The notes under the pieces: generated by a model
Database searches by the model: none
What the model was told of the DNA's origin: nothing
The model's input: only the letters and a program-made list of their open reading frames with translations
Assembly (NCBI RefSeq): GCF_028464065.1
Contig: NZ_CP116808.1
Location: 1,453,886-1,517,885 of the forward strand
Reading direction: 5' to 3'
DNA length: 64,000 bases
Origin: Saprospira sp. CCB-QB6
GTDB taxonomy: Bacteria; Bacteroidota; Bacteroidia; Chitinophagales; Saprospiraceae
In this document: positions 25,119 through 34,028 of the stretch, one piece after another
Position numbering within the stretch: the first letter of the stretch is position 1
Layout: each line of letters opens with the position of its first letter
Translations under genes and position numbers: made by a program

Positions 25119-26318
25119 ATGCAAGCCTATATCGCCACTACCTTTTTTGGCCTCGAAAATGTCCTCGCCAAAGAACTCAGCCAACTTGGCGCCCAAAATA
25201 TTCAGCCCCTAAAAAGAGCGGTTCGCTTCGAAGCCAACCCACTCCAACTTTATAAGGCCAATATGGGCCTGCGCACTGCCTTGCACATTTTGCACCCCCT
25301 AGCCGAAGAAAAGGTCCGCAATGCTGACCAACTCTATGCCCTAGGTAAAGCAATCAACTGGATGCGCTGGTTTAATAATGAAGCCACTTATGCCATCCGC
25401 GCAAGAGTGAGCCAAGCTCCAGAGTTTAAAAGCCCGCTTTTTGCCGCTCTTAAACTCAAGGATGCTATCGCCGATCAATTTAGAGACTTTACGGGCAGCC
25501 GCCCCAATATTGATCGCGATAATCCAGATATCGAAATTCACCTGCATATTTTTAAAGATCGCTGTAGTATCTCTATTGATAGTAGTGGCTCTTCACTCCA
25601 CCGCCGCGGCTATCGCCGAGGGGGACATGCCGCTCCCATGAATGAGGTCCTTGCCGCAGGGATGCTCCTCCTTTCTGACTGGCGCGGCCAAGGTAATTTG
25701 GTCGATTTTATGTGCGGTTCAGGTACAATTCTAACCGAAGGCGCCCTGCTAGCTACCAATAAAGCCCCCAACTTGCTCCGCCCCAATTTTAGCCTCAAGC
25801 ACTGGAAAAACTTCGATAAGGAGCTCTGGAGCCAAGCCCGTATGGAGCTGATGAGTGAGGAAAAAACCTTTGAACACCGCATTTATGGCTCAGACTTTAA
25901 ACGCTCTGCCATTTCTGAGGCCTTCAAAAATGCGCATGCTGCCGGCGTAGCCGACCTCATGCAACTGGAAAATCTCGATTTCAGAAAGCTGAAACGCCCC
26001 GAAGAAGGCGAAGCTGGTGCCGTGATTATCAACCCACCCTATGGCGAACGCCTCAAACCTAGCCAAATTGGCCGACTCTATGCCCAAATTGGCGATGCCC
26101 TCAAGAAACATTTTTCGGGCTATTCTGCCTGGATCCTCTCTTCTAACCGAGAGGCCACCAAGGAGGTAGGACTCCGCCCAAAAAATCGAATTCCCCTATA
26201 TAACGGCCCCCTCGAATGCCGCCTCTTGCAATATGATCTCTATGATGGCAGCAAATACTTAGAGAAAAAACGACAGGCCGAAAAAGAAAATGAAGCCCCC
26301 AAAAAAGAAGAGTCTTAA
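25119..26318 (+). CDS. THUMP-domain RNA guanine-N2 methyltransferase (RlmL/YcbY N-half type)
   Basis: 399 residues. An N-terminal ferredoxin-like/THUMP region (about 1-150) binds RNA; the C-terminal Rossmann methyltransferase has FMCGSGTILTEGAL as motif I and INPPYGERL (NPPY) as the catalytic motif. These are the marks of the RlmL/RlmKL m2G2445 23S rRNA methyltransferase group, here without the RlmK half. The N-terminus QAYIATTFFGLENVLAKEL fits the family. The stop overlaps the next ATG by one base. Confidence 0.92.
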   Translation: MQAYIATTFFGLENVLAKELSQLGAQNIQPLKRAVRFEANPLQLYKANMGLRTALHILHPLAEEKVRNADQLYALGKAINWMRWFNNEATYAIRARVSQAPEFKSPLFAALKLKDAIADQFRDFTGSRPNIDRDNPDIEIHLHIFKDRCSISIDSSGSSLHRRGYRRGGHAAPMNEVLAAGMLLLSDWRGQGNLVDFMCGSGTILTEGALLATNKAPNLLRPNFSLKHWKNFDKELWSQARMELMSEEKTFEHRIYGSDFKRSAISEAFKNAHAAGVADLMQLENLDFRKLKRPEEGEAGAVIINPPYGERLKPSQIGRLYAQIGDALKKHFSGYSAWILSSNREATKEVGLRPKNRIPLYNGPLECRLLQYDLYDGSKYLEKKRQAEKENEAPKKEES

Positions 26319-26560
26319 TGCAAGATCTCCCCCTTTTTAGCCGCAGCCAATTGGCCCTACGCAACGGCCAAGACCGAGACGAAATTTGGGTGGCCTACCA
26401 AGGACTCATCTACGAGCTCAACGGTAGCCGCCTCTGGCGAACTGGCCAACATTATGGCCAATGGGCCGGACAAGATCTAACCCAAGAATTAGATCAAAAA
26501 GCCCCTCATTCAGCCACACACCTCCAAAGATTCAAATTGGTTGGCCGATTAGTCCAATAA
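26318..26560 (+). CDS. Cytochrome b5-like haem/steroid-binding domain protein
   Basis: 80 residues. Resembles the short bacterial cytochrome b5-like proteins: LFSRSQLALRNGQDRDEIWVAYQG, then YELNGSRLWRTGQHYGQW, GQDLTQEL and a C-terminal FKLVGRL. His in GQHYGQW and His in APHSATHLQRF may serve as haem ligands. The ATG overlaps the stop of the methyltransferase gene by one base, so translation is coupled. Why the two genes are coupled is unknown. No signal peptide, so cytoplasmic. A structured repeat begins 13 bp after the stop. Confidence 0.8.
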   Translation: MQDLPLFSRSQLALRNGQDRDEIWVAYQGLIYELNGSRLWRTGQHYGQWAGQDLTQELDQKAPHSATHLQRFKLVGRLVQ

Positions 26561-26573
26561 CTTAGTGTTTTTT

Positions 26574-26687
26574 GAGCCTCCTGCCTGCGGCAGGCGCTAC
26601 GTTCCGCAGCTCGCAGGTCTGCTCGGCCCTGCGCCAGCAAGCTGGCTAGGTCTGGCCCTTCGGGCCACTGCTTCACATCGCTAGGCC
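26574..26687 (-). repeat. Structured GC-rich repeat, copy 9 (class A)
   Basis: P1 is GGCCT/AGGCT (one G-T pair), P2 GGCCC-GAA-GGGCC, P3 GCCAGC-TT-GCTGGC, core GCAG/CTGC and P4 CCTGCC-GCA-GGCAGG. A leading hairpin GGGCGC/GCGCCC lies at 26691-26705. It starts 13 bp after the cytochrome b5-like stop, antisense. Confidence 0.9.
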
Positions 26688-26740
26688 TGCGGGCGCTTCG
26701 CGCCCTGCTCTGCGCAGAAAAAGAGCCATTATATGATGCC

Positions 26741-26780
26741 AAAAGGCCACTAACTTTTTCCAGTTAGTGGCCTTTTCTTT
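26741..26780 (+). terminator. Terminator between convergent genes
   Basis: 14-bp arms (AAAAGGCCACTAAC and complement) with an 8-base loop and TTTTCTTTT, lying between copies 9 and 10. Confidence 0.8.
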
Positions 26781-26839
26781 TGGTCCATAAACAAAATAGG
26801 GCCAGAGCAGAAAGACTAAAGCAAAACTGTTGATTGAGT

Positions 26840-26992
26840 GGCCTAGCGATCTGCAGGGGTGGCCGCAGGCCAGACCGAAGCCTGCAGGGCTGAAGGGCCG
26901 AGCGAAGAGCGAGCCCCAAAACGACAACAAGGCCTTTAGGCCGCAGTTCGATGACCGAAGGGAGTAACCGCCTGCCGTAGGCAGGAGGCCCC
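26840..26992 (+). repeat. Structured GC-rich repeat, copy 10 (class A, long 3' domain)
   Basis: P1 is GGCCT/AGGCC, P2 GGCC-GCA-GGCC and P3 AGCC/GGGCT. The core leads directly into the long 3' domain with hairpins GGCC-TTTA-GGCC and CCTGCC-GTA-GGCAGG. It shows that the extra unit of copies 7 and 16 can replace the normal 3' part. Confidence 0.9.
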
Positions 26993-26998
26993 AAAACG

Positions 26999-27028
26999 AA
27001 AAAAAGCCCCAAGCAAAAGCTCGGGGCA
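26999..27028 (-). terminator. Terminator of recQ
   Basis: GCCCCGAGC/GCTTGGGGC stem with TTTT loop followed by seven T on the minus strand, 6 bp after the recQ stop. Confidence 0.88.
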
Positions 27029-27033
27029 AAAAT

Positions 27034-29247
27034 TTAGTTCGCATTATCAGAGAGGAACTTGAGGCGATAAAGCTCAATTTCTTCTAGAGAGATATCGTCT
27101 TCTTTGAGTTCTGCGAAGGCGGTATCTAGGTCATCGGTTTCGGCCTGCATGAAATAATCTTCAATATCGTCTTGGACTCCTTCATCGAGGATATCCTCGA
27201 TATAGTAATCGATATTGAGTTTGGTGCCGGCATTGATAATCATGTAAAGTTCTTGCAGCAGTTCATCCATTCGAAGGGCCAGGCTATCGGCAATATCTTC
27301 AAAGGGCATTTTTCGGTCAATACTTTGGATAATTGTCACCTTAGATTTAGACTTTCGGGCCACGGATTTGATAATAAAATCGACAGGGCGAATGATGCCA
27401 TTTTCTTCTACATAATCCTTGATGGTGGTCAAAAAGCTACGGCCATAGCGGCGGGCTTTGCCCTCAGAAACCCCAGAAATATTTTTCATTTCTTCGATAG
27501 TGAAGGGGTATTGAGTAGCCATTTCTTCTAGCGAGGCTTTTTGGAAAACGACAAAGGGCGGCACATTTTTCTTGCGGGCCACCTGTTTGCGTAAGTCTAG
27601 GAGAATCTTGAGTAGTTGAGGATCTAGGGTAGAGCTTGCATTTTGTTCTCTTTCCTCCTCCATATCTTGCATTTCTTGGGCAAAATTATGGTTGAGGCTA
27701 ATTTCGAATAGGCCGGGTTTGGCCAAGAAATCATGTCCAGCTTCTGCAACTCTTAGAATACCGTAATCCTCAATATCTTTTTTGAGATAATCATTGAGTA
27801 AGCCTTGGCGAAGGACAGAATTCCAGTAATGGCGGTCCTTATTTTTTCCTTTGCCAAAGAGTTCGTGTTGTTCGTATTTAAAGTCGAGAATAGATTGTGT
27901 TTGTTCACCTAGCAGAAAATCTAGCAGCTCTTTAGCTTGCAGCTGTTCATGTAGATCTTTAACTACTTGTAGCATGAGCAACAATGCATCTTTAGCATTT
28001 TCGGTAGGATGTTGTCTTTTGCAATTATCACACATTTCATCTCTTCGGCAGACTTCATCTTTATACTTTTCGCCAAAATAATGGAGTAAGAAACGGCGGC
28101 GGCAAGCTGTAGTTTCTGCATAAGCGATCATTTCGGCCAGTAGCTGCGCGCCCATTTCTCTTTCGGCCACGGGTTTATCGCGCAAAAACTTCTCTAGGCG
28201 AAGTATATCCTTATGAGAGTAGAAAGTGAGGCAATGAGCGTGTTGGCCATCGCGGCCCGCACGGCCTGTCTCTTGGTAATAATTTTCGATACTTTTGGGA
28301 ATATCGAAATGGATAACAAAGCGTACATCGGGTTTATCGATCCCCATCCCAAAGGCAATAGTAGCAACAATCACATCTACTTTTTCCATCAAGAAAGCAT
28401 CTTGAGTATCGCTTCGGAGTTTTGCTTCTAGTCCAGCATGATAAGGAGCCGCTTTAATATCATTGACAGAAAGCACCTTGGCCACCTCCTCGGTTGTTTT
28501 GCGGTTTTGCACGTAGATAATGCCTGATTCATTAGGAGCTTTATCTTTAATAAACTGTACAATTCGGCGGAGGACATCTTCTTTTTTGCCCTTGGGTTGC
28601 ACCTCATAAAAGAGGTTATCCCGGTTGAAGGAAGCCATAAATTCTTTGGGTTCCTCTAGGCGTAGGGTTTTAACGATATCCATTCGCACCTTTGGGGTTG
28701 CGGTAGCTGTTAGGGCAATAATTGGGATATCTTGTTCCAAGTTTTCAATCATAGAGCGGATTCGGCGGTATTCTGGGCGGAAATCATGTCCCCATTCCGA
28801 GATACAGTGTGCCTCATCTACAGCTACAAAAGAGACTTGAATCTGAGATAAAAACTTAAGTGTTTCGTCTTTGGTTAGCGTTTCTGGGGCGATATAGAGC
28901 AATTTGGTAGCGCCAGAAATGATATCTTGCTTCACTTCTTTTACCTTAGCTCTACTCAATGAAGAGTTGAGGAAGTGGGCGACTTGGTCCGATTCTGCAT
29001 AAGAACGGACGGCATCCACTTGGTTTTTCATTAGGGCAATGAGTGGAGAGACAACAATTGCGGTCCCTTCAGAAAGTAGGGCGGGTAATTGGTAACAAAG
29101 TGACTTTCCTCCGCCTGTAGGCATAATCACAAAAGTATCTTGTCCACTGAGAATACTTTGAATAATCTCCTCTTGCTGGCCTTTGAATTGTTCAAATCCA
29201 AAATATTTTTTCAAGGCCGTTGTTAAACTCCTATCTTTAACCGTCAT
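27034..29247 (-). CDS. recQ: ATP-dependent DNA helicase RecQ
   Basis: 737-residue 3'-5' DNA helicase for recombination and fork repair. Walker A MPTGGGKSLCYQ, DEAH box AVDEAHCISEWGHDFR, ARIP-type motif VI (QETGRAGRDG) and the RecQ-Ct zinc-binding cysteines (CRRRF, then CRRDEMCDNCK) are all present. A winged helix and an HRDC-like domain (about 525-600) follow, with a further helical C-terminal extension to 737, giving more than the usual 600-odd residues. The acidic tail (about 690-730) is notable. It is a single gene, divergent from the ABM-domain gene. Confidence 0.96.
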   Translation of the reverse strand: MTVKDRSLTTALKKYFGFEQFKGQQEEIIQSILSGQDTFVIMPTGGGKSLCYQLPALLSEGTAIVVSPLIALMKNQVDAVRSYAESDQVAHFLNSSLSRAKVKEVKQDIISGATKLLYIAPETLTKDETLKFLSQIQVSFVAVDEAHCISEWGHDFRPEYRRIRSMIENLEQDIPIIALTATATPKVRMDIVKTLRLEEPKEFMASFNRDNLFYEVQPKGKKEDVLRRIVQFIKDKAPNESGIIYVQNRKTTEEVAKVLSVNDIKAAPYHAGLEAKLRSDTQDAFLMEKVDVIVATIAFGMGIDKPDVRFVIHFDIPKSIENYYQETGRAGRDGQHAHCLTFYSHKDILRLEKFLRDKPVAEREMGAQLLAEMIAYAETTACRRRFLLHYFGEKYKDEVCRRDEMCDNCKRQHPTENAKDALLLMLQVVKDLHEQLQAKELLDFLLGEQTQSILDFKYEQHELFGKGKNKDRHYWNSVLRQGLLNDYLKKDIEDYGILRVAEAGHDFLAKPGLFEISLNHNFAQEMQDMEEEREQNASSTLDPQLLKILLDLRKQVARKKNVPPFVVFQKASLEEMATQYPFTIEEMKNISGVSEGKARRYGRSFLTTIKDYVEENGIIRPVDFIIKSVARKSKSKVTIIQSIDRKMPFEDIADSLALRMDELLQELYMIINAGTKLNIDYYIEDILDEGVQDDIEDYFMQAETDDLDTAFAELKEDDISLEEIELYRLKFLSDNAN

Positions 29248-29423
29248 AATATCTAATATTCAGTGTCTAGTTGCTATGTTCACTATTTGTGGGGGAACTA
29301 CATAAAAACGCTGGGAATGGGAACTTTTTAAAAGTACGACTATTTTGGCGATTCCTCAACTAAAAATCTCCTAAAAAGCCCTTAAAAACTATACTTTTAG
29401 CCATTGTATTAAAATTATAAAAT

Positions 29424-29720
29424 ATGATCATTCGCATTGTCAAAATGACTTTCCAGCCAGAGGAAACCGCTAATTTTTTGGCTTTTTTCCAGCCCTTTAA
29501 AGAGCAAATTCGCCATTTTAAAGGCTGTCAAAAATTGCAGATCCTTAGAGGAAAAGATCAGCCAAATATTATTTTCTCTTATAGTTATTGGAATGGGCCT
29601 GAAGATCTTGATCGTTACAGAAAATCGGCGCTTTTTGGACAGGTTTGGCCAGAAACCAAAAAGCGTTTTGCGGCTAAGCCAGAGGCTTGGACCTTGGACC
29701 TTTTGGCAGAAATTGATTAG
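29424..29720 (+). CDS. ABM-fold (antibiotic biosynthesis monooxygenase-like) protein
   Basis: 98 residues with the dimeric alpha/beta-barrel pattern: IIRIVKMTFQPE at the N-terminus, a Phe-rich helix, FKGCQKLQILRGKD, and SYWNGPEDLDRYRKS. The ABM group includes quinol monooxygenases, haem-degrading enzymes and proteins of unknown role. No haem ligand is evident. It ends 2 bp before wbqC, so the two are co-transcribed. Confidence 0.8.
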   Translation: MIIRIVKMTFQPEETANFLAFFQPFKEQIRHFKGCQKLQILRGKDQPNIIFSYSYWNGPEDLDRYRKSALFGQVWPETKKRFAAKPEAWTLDLLAEID

Positions 29721-29722
29721 GC

Positions 29723-30412
29723 ATGCGCAAGGCTTTTATTTGTCAATCCAATTATATTCCCTGGAAGGGATACTTTGAGGCCATTGCCCAGGCCGATGTT
29801 TTTGTACTTTATGATTGTGTCCAATACACCAAAAACGATTGGCGCAATCGAAATCGTATAAAAACAGCCCAAGGATTGCAGTGGTTAAGCATCCCCGTTC
29901 GCCAAAAGAGTTTGCAACAGCGCATTGCCGATACGGAAATTGCTCAGGCCAATTGGGCCAAAAAGCATTGGAATAGCTGGCAGACCCATTATGCGAAGGC
30001 TCCCTTTTTCAAAATCTATGCCCCAAAAATTAAGGCGCTTTATTTGGAAGAGGAAAGCAACTTCCTTTCTCAAATCAATAAGCGGTTTATTCTTTGGGTA
30101 CTGCAGGAGCTGGATATTCAGACAACGGTTTTAGAAAGTGTTGATTTTGATTTGCAAGAGCAGGACCCTAGTTTGCGATTGATTGAGCTTTTGCAGAAAA
30201 TTGAGGCCCAACATTATTTGTCTGGTCCAGCAGCCAAAGCTTATATCAATGAAGCTGCTTTTCAGGCGGCTAATATTCAGTTGGAGTATTTGAATTATGG
30301 CCCCTACCCTACTTACGAGCAACTCTATCCTCCCTTTACTGATGCCGTCAGTATTCTAGATCTTTTTTTTCATTTGGGGCCAGCTGCCAAACATTTTTTT
30401 CGGTCCATTTAA
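29723..30412 (+). CDS. WbqC-like family protein
   Basis: 229 residues matching the WbqC family: the N-terminus AFICQSNYIPWKGYFEAIAQAD, then CVQYTKNDWRNRNRIKT and WLSIPV. WbqC-like proteins occur in O-antigen and amino-sugar clusters and are thought to modify sugars, perhaps by aminoacylation or acylation; the reaction is not firmly established. Here it precedes a glycosyltransferase and a formyltransferase, which supports a role in a modified surface sugar. Its stop codon is followed at once by the leading hairpin of a structured repeat. Confidence 0.88.
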   Translation: MRKAFICQSNYIPWKGYFEAIAQADVFVLYDCVQYTKNDWRNRNRIKTAQGLQWLSIPVRQKSLQQRIADTEIAQANWAKKHWNSWQTHYAKAPFFKIYAPKIKALYLEEESNFLSQINKRFILWVLQELDIQTTVLESVDFDLQEQDPSLRLIELLQKIEAQHYLSGPAAKAYINEAAFQAANIQLEYLNYGPYPTYEQLYPPFTDAVSILDLFFHLGPAAKHFFRSI

Positions 30413-30441
30413 CACGCCCTACAGGGCGCGAAGCGCCCGCA

Positions 30442-30557
30442 GGCTGAGGGATGGGCAGCAGTGGCCGAAGGCCAGACCGAAGCGCTTTAGCGCTGAAGGG
30501 CCGAGCGATCAGCGAGCTGCGAGACAGCCCGACCCGAGCGAAGCGAGGGGCAGCCCC
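30442..30557 (+). repeat. Structured GC-rich repeat, copy 11 (class C)
   Basis: P1 is GGCTG/CAGCC, P2 GGCC-GAA-GGCC and P3 AGCGC-TTTA-GCGCT. A leading hairpin GGGCGC-GAA-GCGCCC lies at 30424-30438. It fills the gap between wbqC and the glycosyltransferase and would be in their mRNA if co-transcribed. Confidence 0.92.
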
Positions 30558-30584
30558 AAAATATCCTAACTTAATCACCTGCCC

Positions 30585-31529
30585 ATGTCATCTTTAGCCT
30601 ATGCTGTTGTTGTGCCCGTTTATCGAGGCGAAGAGAGTTTGCCCCTGCTTTATGGAGAAATTAAGGCTTTTTTTGAGGGAGCGGGCTTGAGTTTTGAGCT
30701 CATTTTGGTCCATGATTATGGGCCCGATAATTCATGGGCGGTCATGCAAGAATTGGCGGCTCAGGATGCTCGTGTTCGGCCCTTTCAGTTGAGCCGAAAT
30801 TTTGGCCAGCACAATGCGATTATCTGTGGTTTTGCCCAAGTTCGGGCGCCTTGGATCATTACGATGGATGAGGATTTGCAGCAGCGGCCAGCCGATATTT
30901 CGCTGCTTATTGCCGAGCAAAAAAAGGGCAATTTCGATTTAGTTTATGGTTATTTTGAGGAGCGGCAGCACAATGGTTTTCGGAATCTGACCTCTTGGTT
31001 GATGCAACGCAGTTTGAGCTTGGCTATTCCCGAATTACATCCGCATTATAGCCCTTTCCGATTGGTTCGCAGCGAGATGGCCAAAGCTTGTTTACAGATG
31101 AACAATTCTTATACTTTTTTGGATGGTTATCTGAGCTGGATTACCCAGCAGGTGGGCAGTGTGCGGGTGCGTCATCAGGCACGGCAGGCGGGAGAAAGTG
31201 GCTATACTTTGCGCAAATTGCTCAATCATAGTATCAATATTTTAATTACTTTTTCGGACCTGCCCGTCCGCTTACTTTCGGGCATTTCGATCATTATATT
31301 TATACTCTCTTCGGTTTATTCGCTCTATATTTTGCTCCGAAAACTGATCCTCAATGATATTATTCCAGGCTACAGCAGTTTGGTCATTATGTTGGGGTTT
31401 GGGCTGAGTTTGGTTCTTTTGGGCATTGGAATTTTGGGCGAATACATTCACAGAATTAACCAGCGCAGTAGTCGAAGGCCCAATTTTTGGCTGCGTGCGC
31501 CAGAAAATGATACGCAAAATGAAGACTAG
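30585..31529 (+). CDS. Family 2 glycosyltransferase of the lipid-phosphate (DPM1/ArnC) type
   Basis: 314 residues. GT-A domain (AVVVPVYRGEESLP at the N-terminus; DEDLQQRP as the metal-binding DxD region; YSPFRLVRSEM) followed by two membrane segments (about 225-250 and 260-285) and a basic tail. This layout is that of enzymes that move a sugar from a nucleotide to undecaprenyl phosphate, such as ArnC. LVHDYGPDNSW replaces the usual VDDGSxDxT, so the first acidic motif is altered. The next gene, a formyltransferase, overlaps its end, which recalls the arn pathway where a formylated amino sugar is transferred. Confidence 0.85.
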   Translation: MSSLAYAVVVPVYRGEESLPLLYGEIKAFFEGAGLSFELILVHDYGPDNSWAVMQELAAQDARVRPFQLSRNFGQHNAIICGFAQVRAPWIITMDEDLQQRPADISLLIAEQKKGNFDLVYGYFEERQHNGFRNLTSWLMQRSLSLAIPELHPHYSPFRLVRSEMAKACLQMNNSYTFLDGYLSWITQQVGSVRVRHQARQAGESGYTLRKLLNHSINILITFSDLPVRLLSGISIIIFILSSVYSLYILLRKLILNDIIPGYSSLVIMLGFGLSLVLLGIGILGEYIHRINQRSSRRPNFWLRAPENDTQNED

Positions 31530-32199
31530 GCGCTATGTTTTTTTGGTTTCGGGCGGAGGAGGAAACCTTCGCGTCTTGGCTCAGCTTTTAGCGCTGGGGC
31601 TTTTAGAGGGCGAGCTAGTTGGCGTCTTAGCCGATCGGGCTTGTCCCGCCCTGAGTTGGGCCCAACAAAAAGGCATTTTTGCCCAACAAATTAGCTATCG
31701 GCAAAGCCAAGCAGAGGATTTGCGGTGGCATTTGGCCCAATTGCAAGCTGATCTGATTATTACCAATATTCACAAAATTATTGATGCCCAAACCCTGGCC
31801 CAATTTGCGCAGGCGCATTGGGTCAATTTGCATTATTCGCTTTTGCCTGCTTTTGCTGGACTAATTGGTTTGGCTCCTTTAAAAGCGGCAAAAAAGCAAA
31901 ACTTGCCTTTTTTTGGAGCTAGTGCGCATTTGGTCGAAGCCCAAGTTGATGCAGGCCCCATTTTGGCCCAAGGCATTTTTGCTACAGATTGGGAAAAAAA
32001 GAGTGAAAAAGCCCATATTGAGCAAACTTTTCGAGCGGGCGCCTTGGCCCTTTGGGCAGCCTTGGCCCAATTGGAGGGGCAAAACTTGATGGAAGCGGCA
32101 GAAGATGTTTATTGGGAAAATGGGCAGTCTATTCGCTTGCATCCTGCGCCTAAAATTCCAGAACAATTGCGCCAAGAAGCATTTTGGCAAAGCATCTAG
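31519..32199 (+). CDS. Formyltransferase (PurN/sugar N-formyltransferase fold)
   Basis: 226 residues from ATG 31519 (ATG 31507 also possible), overlapping the glycosyltransferase by 11 bp. The N-terminus FLVSGGGGNLRVLAQLL has the folate-binding Gly-rich turn of PurN. The catalytic triad of formyltetrahydrofolate transferases is present: Asn and His in VNLHYSLLP and Asp in VDAGPILAQ. Overlap with a lipid-phosphate glycosyltransferase suggests an amino-sugar N-formyltransferase rather than purine synthesis, but a PurN role cannot be excluded by sequence alone. Confidence 0.8.
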   Translation: MKTRRYVFLVSGGGGNLRVLAQLLALGLLEGELVGVLADRACPALSWAQQKGIFAQQISYRQSQAEDLRWHLAQLQADLIITNIHKIIDAQTLAQFAQAHWVNLHYSLLPAFAGLIGLAPLKAAKKQNLPFFGASAHLVEAQVDAGPILAQGIFATDWEKKSEKAHIEQTFRAGALALWAALAQLEGQNLMEAAEDVYWENGQSIRLHPAPKIPEQLRQEAFWQSI

Positions 32200-32212
32200 T
32201 TTTTTCTTTTTT

Positions 32213-32342
32213 GGGGCCCGCGGCCGGCTCGGCTTCGCCTCGGTCGGCCGCCGCTATGCTGCGGGGCTCGCTGTTCGCTCGGCCCTTCGGCGGCTTTGCC
32301 GCCTTGGTCTGGCCTTTGGCCACCCCTCCGCAGCGCTGGGCC
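32213..32342 (-). repeat. Structured GC-rich repeat, copy 12 (class B)
   Basis: P1 is GGCCC/GGGCC, P2 GGCC-AAA-GGCC and P3 GGCGGC-AAA-GCCGCC. The 3' outer stem is GCGGCC/GGCCGC with inner GGC-GAA-GCC. It starts 13 bp after the formyltransferase stop, antisense. Confidence 0.92.
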
Positions 32343-32396
32343 AATAGGGCTTGGCCTTCATCCTGAACTTCAGTCTAGCTACTTAAATACTTTCTT

Positions 32397-33845
32397 ATGA
32401 TTCGATTCTTTTTTATCTGTTGTCTTGGCCTTTTATTTTTTGGGCCTTTAGCAGCTCAGCGGCCAGACAGCAGCTTTTTGATGGACAATATTTACAAAGT
32501 CAAATTAGGTGAAAAAACCCTTTGGGGCTTTTATGAGCGAGAAACAGGCGAAATCCTTAGTCCCGCCGCCTATGATAGCATTAAATATCAGTTTCGCCTA
32601 GAACAAGATTTGCGCTATTATGAAATCCAGAAAAATGGAAAATGGGGACTATTGAATAAGGACCTCAGCCCTTGGATTCCCCCTAAATATGATAAAGTTA
32701 ATTATCGCTACAAACTAGATCCCGCCCGCATATTTGTCGAAGTTGGGGGCAAATATGGCATCTTCAATGAGGATGGTAGTGAGTGGTTGGCCCCTATTTA
32801 TGATGAAATCATGTTTGACGGCAACTATTTTAAGGTCCTCAAAGGAGAAAAATGGGGCATTTTAACTATTCATGGAGAAGAGTATATTCCAATTTGTTTT
32901 GCGCATATCTATGATAATTTAGAACCTAAATATTCTTTGGTTCGCCAAGAAGATAAGCAGCTTTGGTCGGTGTATAATTGGTTGGCCCAAAATGGAGAAC
33001 CTTGTCAATTGCAGCCAGGACTCAGCTTTGAGCGCATTGAGTACTTCAATGAGTTTTTTACGGTCTATAAAGATGGGCTTTGGGGTGTAGCTGATGATAA
33101 GGGCCAATTGGTCATTGAGCGCAAGTATAAGGAATTAGAGCCTTTTTCATTCTTGCCCTTGCGTTGGCTAAAGGTTTTGGAAAATGATAAATATGGGCTT
33201 TTGCGTCTAGATTCTGTAGGGAAATTAGACACTATTTTGGCCCCTATTTATGATGATATAGGCATTGACCCTGATAACTATAAGCTTATGGCCCGCTATA
33301 AGGGCAAAGAGGATTATATGTATGAAGGGGAAGGGTATTTTAACTTTGCCTATGATGGAATCAAGTACTTTTTGCGTCATCAGCTCTTTATTATTGAGCT
33401 AAATGGAAAGGCCGGGATAGCAAATGTAGAAAAAGAGATTTTGATTCCCCCAAAAAAGTACAGCAAGCTCCATATTATTGATCGCAATACTTTTATGGTC
33501 CAAAAAGGTGGAAAATGGGGGGTAGTTGATGCACAAAACCGAGAGCTCATTGCGCCTGCTTTCACCAACTTTGATTTTAGAAAAGAGGGGTACTTCTTTG
33601 CTGCTGATGGGGAGAAATGGGGAGTCGTTTCTTTGAAAAAAGGGATTTTATTGGCACCAAAATATGAGGATGTCGTCATTTTGCCCAAAGGCCGTTTTCT
33701 GGTCCAGAAAGGTGGAAAATGGGGGGTAGTAGCTGTTGGTGGCCGAGTTATTGAGCCCATAAAGTGGGAAACCTACCGCTATACCAGAGATAGCCCAGAA
33801 ATAGAACTCATCAAGGGGAATAAAAGCTTTAAGTATAAACTTTAA
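32397..33845 (+). CDS. Exported WG-repeat protein
   Basis: 482 residues with a signal peptide (cleavage near LAAQ, residue 21). About nine WG/KWG-type repeats of 40-60 residues follow, each with a KxGKWGxx strand and a later AP-x-YDxI or similar strand (for example KNGKWGLLNKD, GGKYGIFNEDG, KDGLWGVADDKG, KGGKWGVVDAQN, KGGKWGVVAVGG). WG-repeat proteins form beta-propeller-like or solenoid surfaces and are common, but of unknown function, in Bacteroidota. It is probably periplasmic or at the cell surface. Confidence 0.9.
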   Translation: MIRFFFICCLGLLFFGPLAAQRPDSSFLMDNIYKVKLGEKTLWGFYERETGEILSPAAYDSIKYQFRLEQDLRYYEIQKNGKWGLLNKDLSPWIPPKYDKVNYRYKLDPARIFVEVGGKYGIFNEDGSEWLAPIYDEIMFDGNYFKVLKGEKWGILTIHGEEYIPICFAHIYDNLEPKYSLVRQEDKQLWSVYNWLAQNGEPCQLQPGLSFERIEYFNEFFTVYKDGLWGVADDKGQLVIERKYKELEPFSFLPLRWLKVLENDKYGLLRLDSVGKLDTILAPIYDDIGIDPDNYKLMARYKGKEDYMYEGEGYFNFAYDGIKYFLRHQLFIIELNGKAGIANVEKEILIPPKKYSKLHIIDRNTFMVQKGGKWGVVDAQNRELIAPAFTNFDFRKEGYFFAADGEKWGVVSLKKGILLAPKYEDVVILPKGRFLVQKGGKWGVVAVGGRVIEPIKWETYRYTRDSPEIELIKGNKSFKYKL

Positions 33846-33886
33846 ATTGGGTTGGGCCATAAATAGCCGACCGCAGGGAGGCAATT

Positions 33887-34013
33887 GGCCCAGCGCTGCG
33901 TAGCGGTGGCCGAAGGCCAGACCAGTGGCGCTATGCGCCGCTGGGCCGAGCAGACCTGCGAGCCGCAGAGCATAGCGGCGGCCGCCCCACGCAAAGGGGC
34001 GGCCGCGGGCCCC
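33887..34013 (+). repeat. Structured GC-rich repeat, copy 13 (class B)
   Basis: P1 is GGCCC/GGGCC, P2 GGCC-GAA-GGCC, P3 GTGGCGC-TAT-GCGCCGC and core GCAG/CTGC. The 3' hairpin is GGCCGCCCC/GGGGCGGCC. It ends 15 bp before the next ATG, and open frames run from it into that gene. Confidence 0.92.
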
Positions 34014-34028
34014 AAAAAACAAACAGAA

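Noticed and set aside
31519-32199. Formyltransferase as PurN of purine synthesis
   Set aside because: It overlaps a lipid-phosphate glycosyltransferase and follows wbqC, with no pur genes near; kept as an alternative only.
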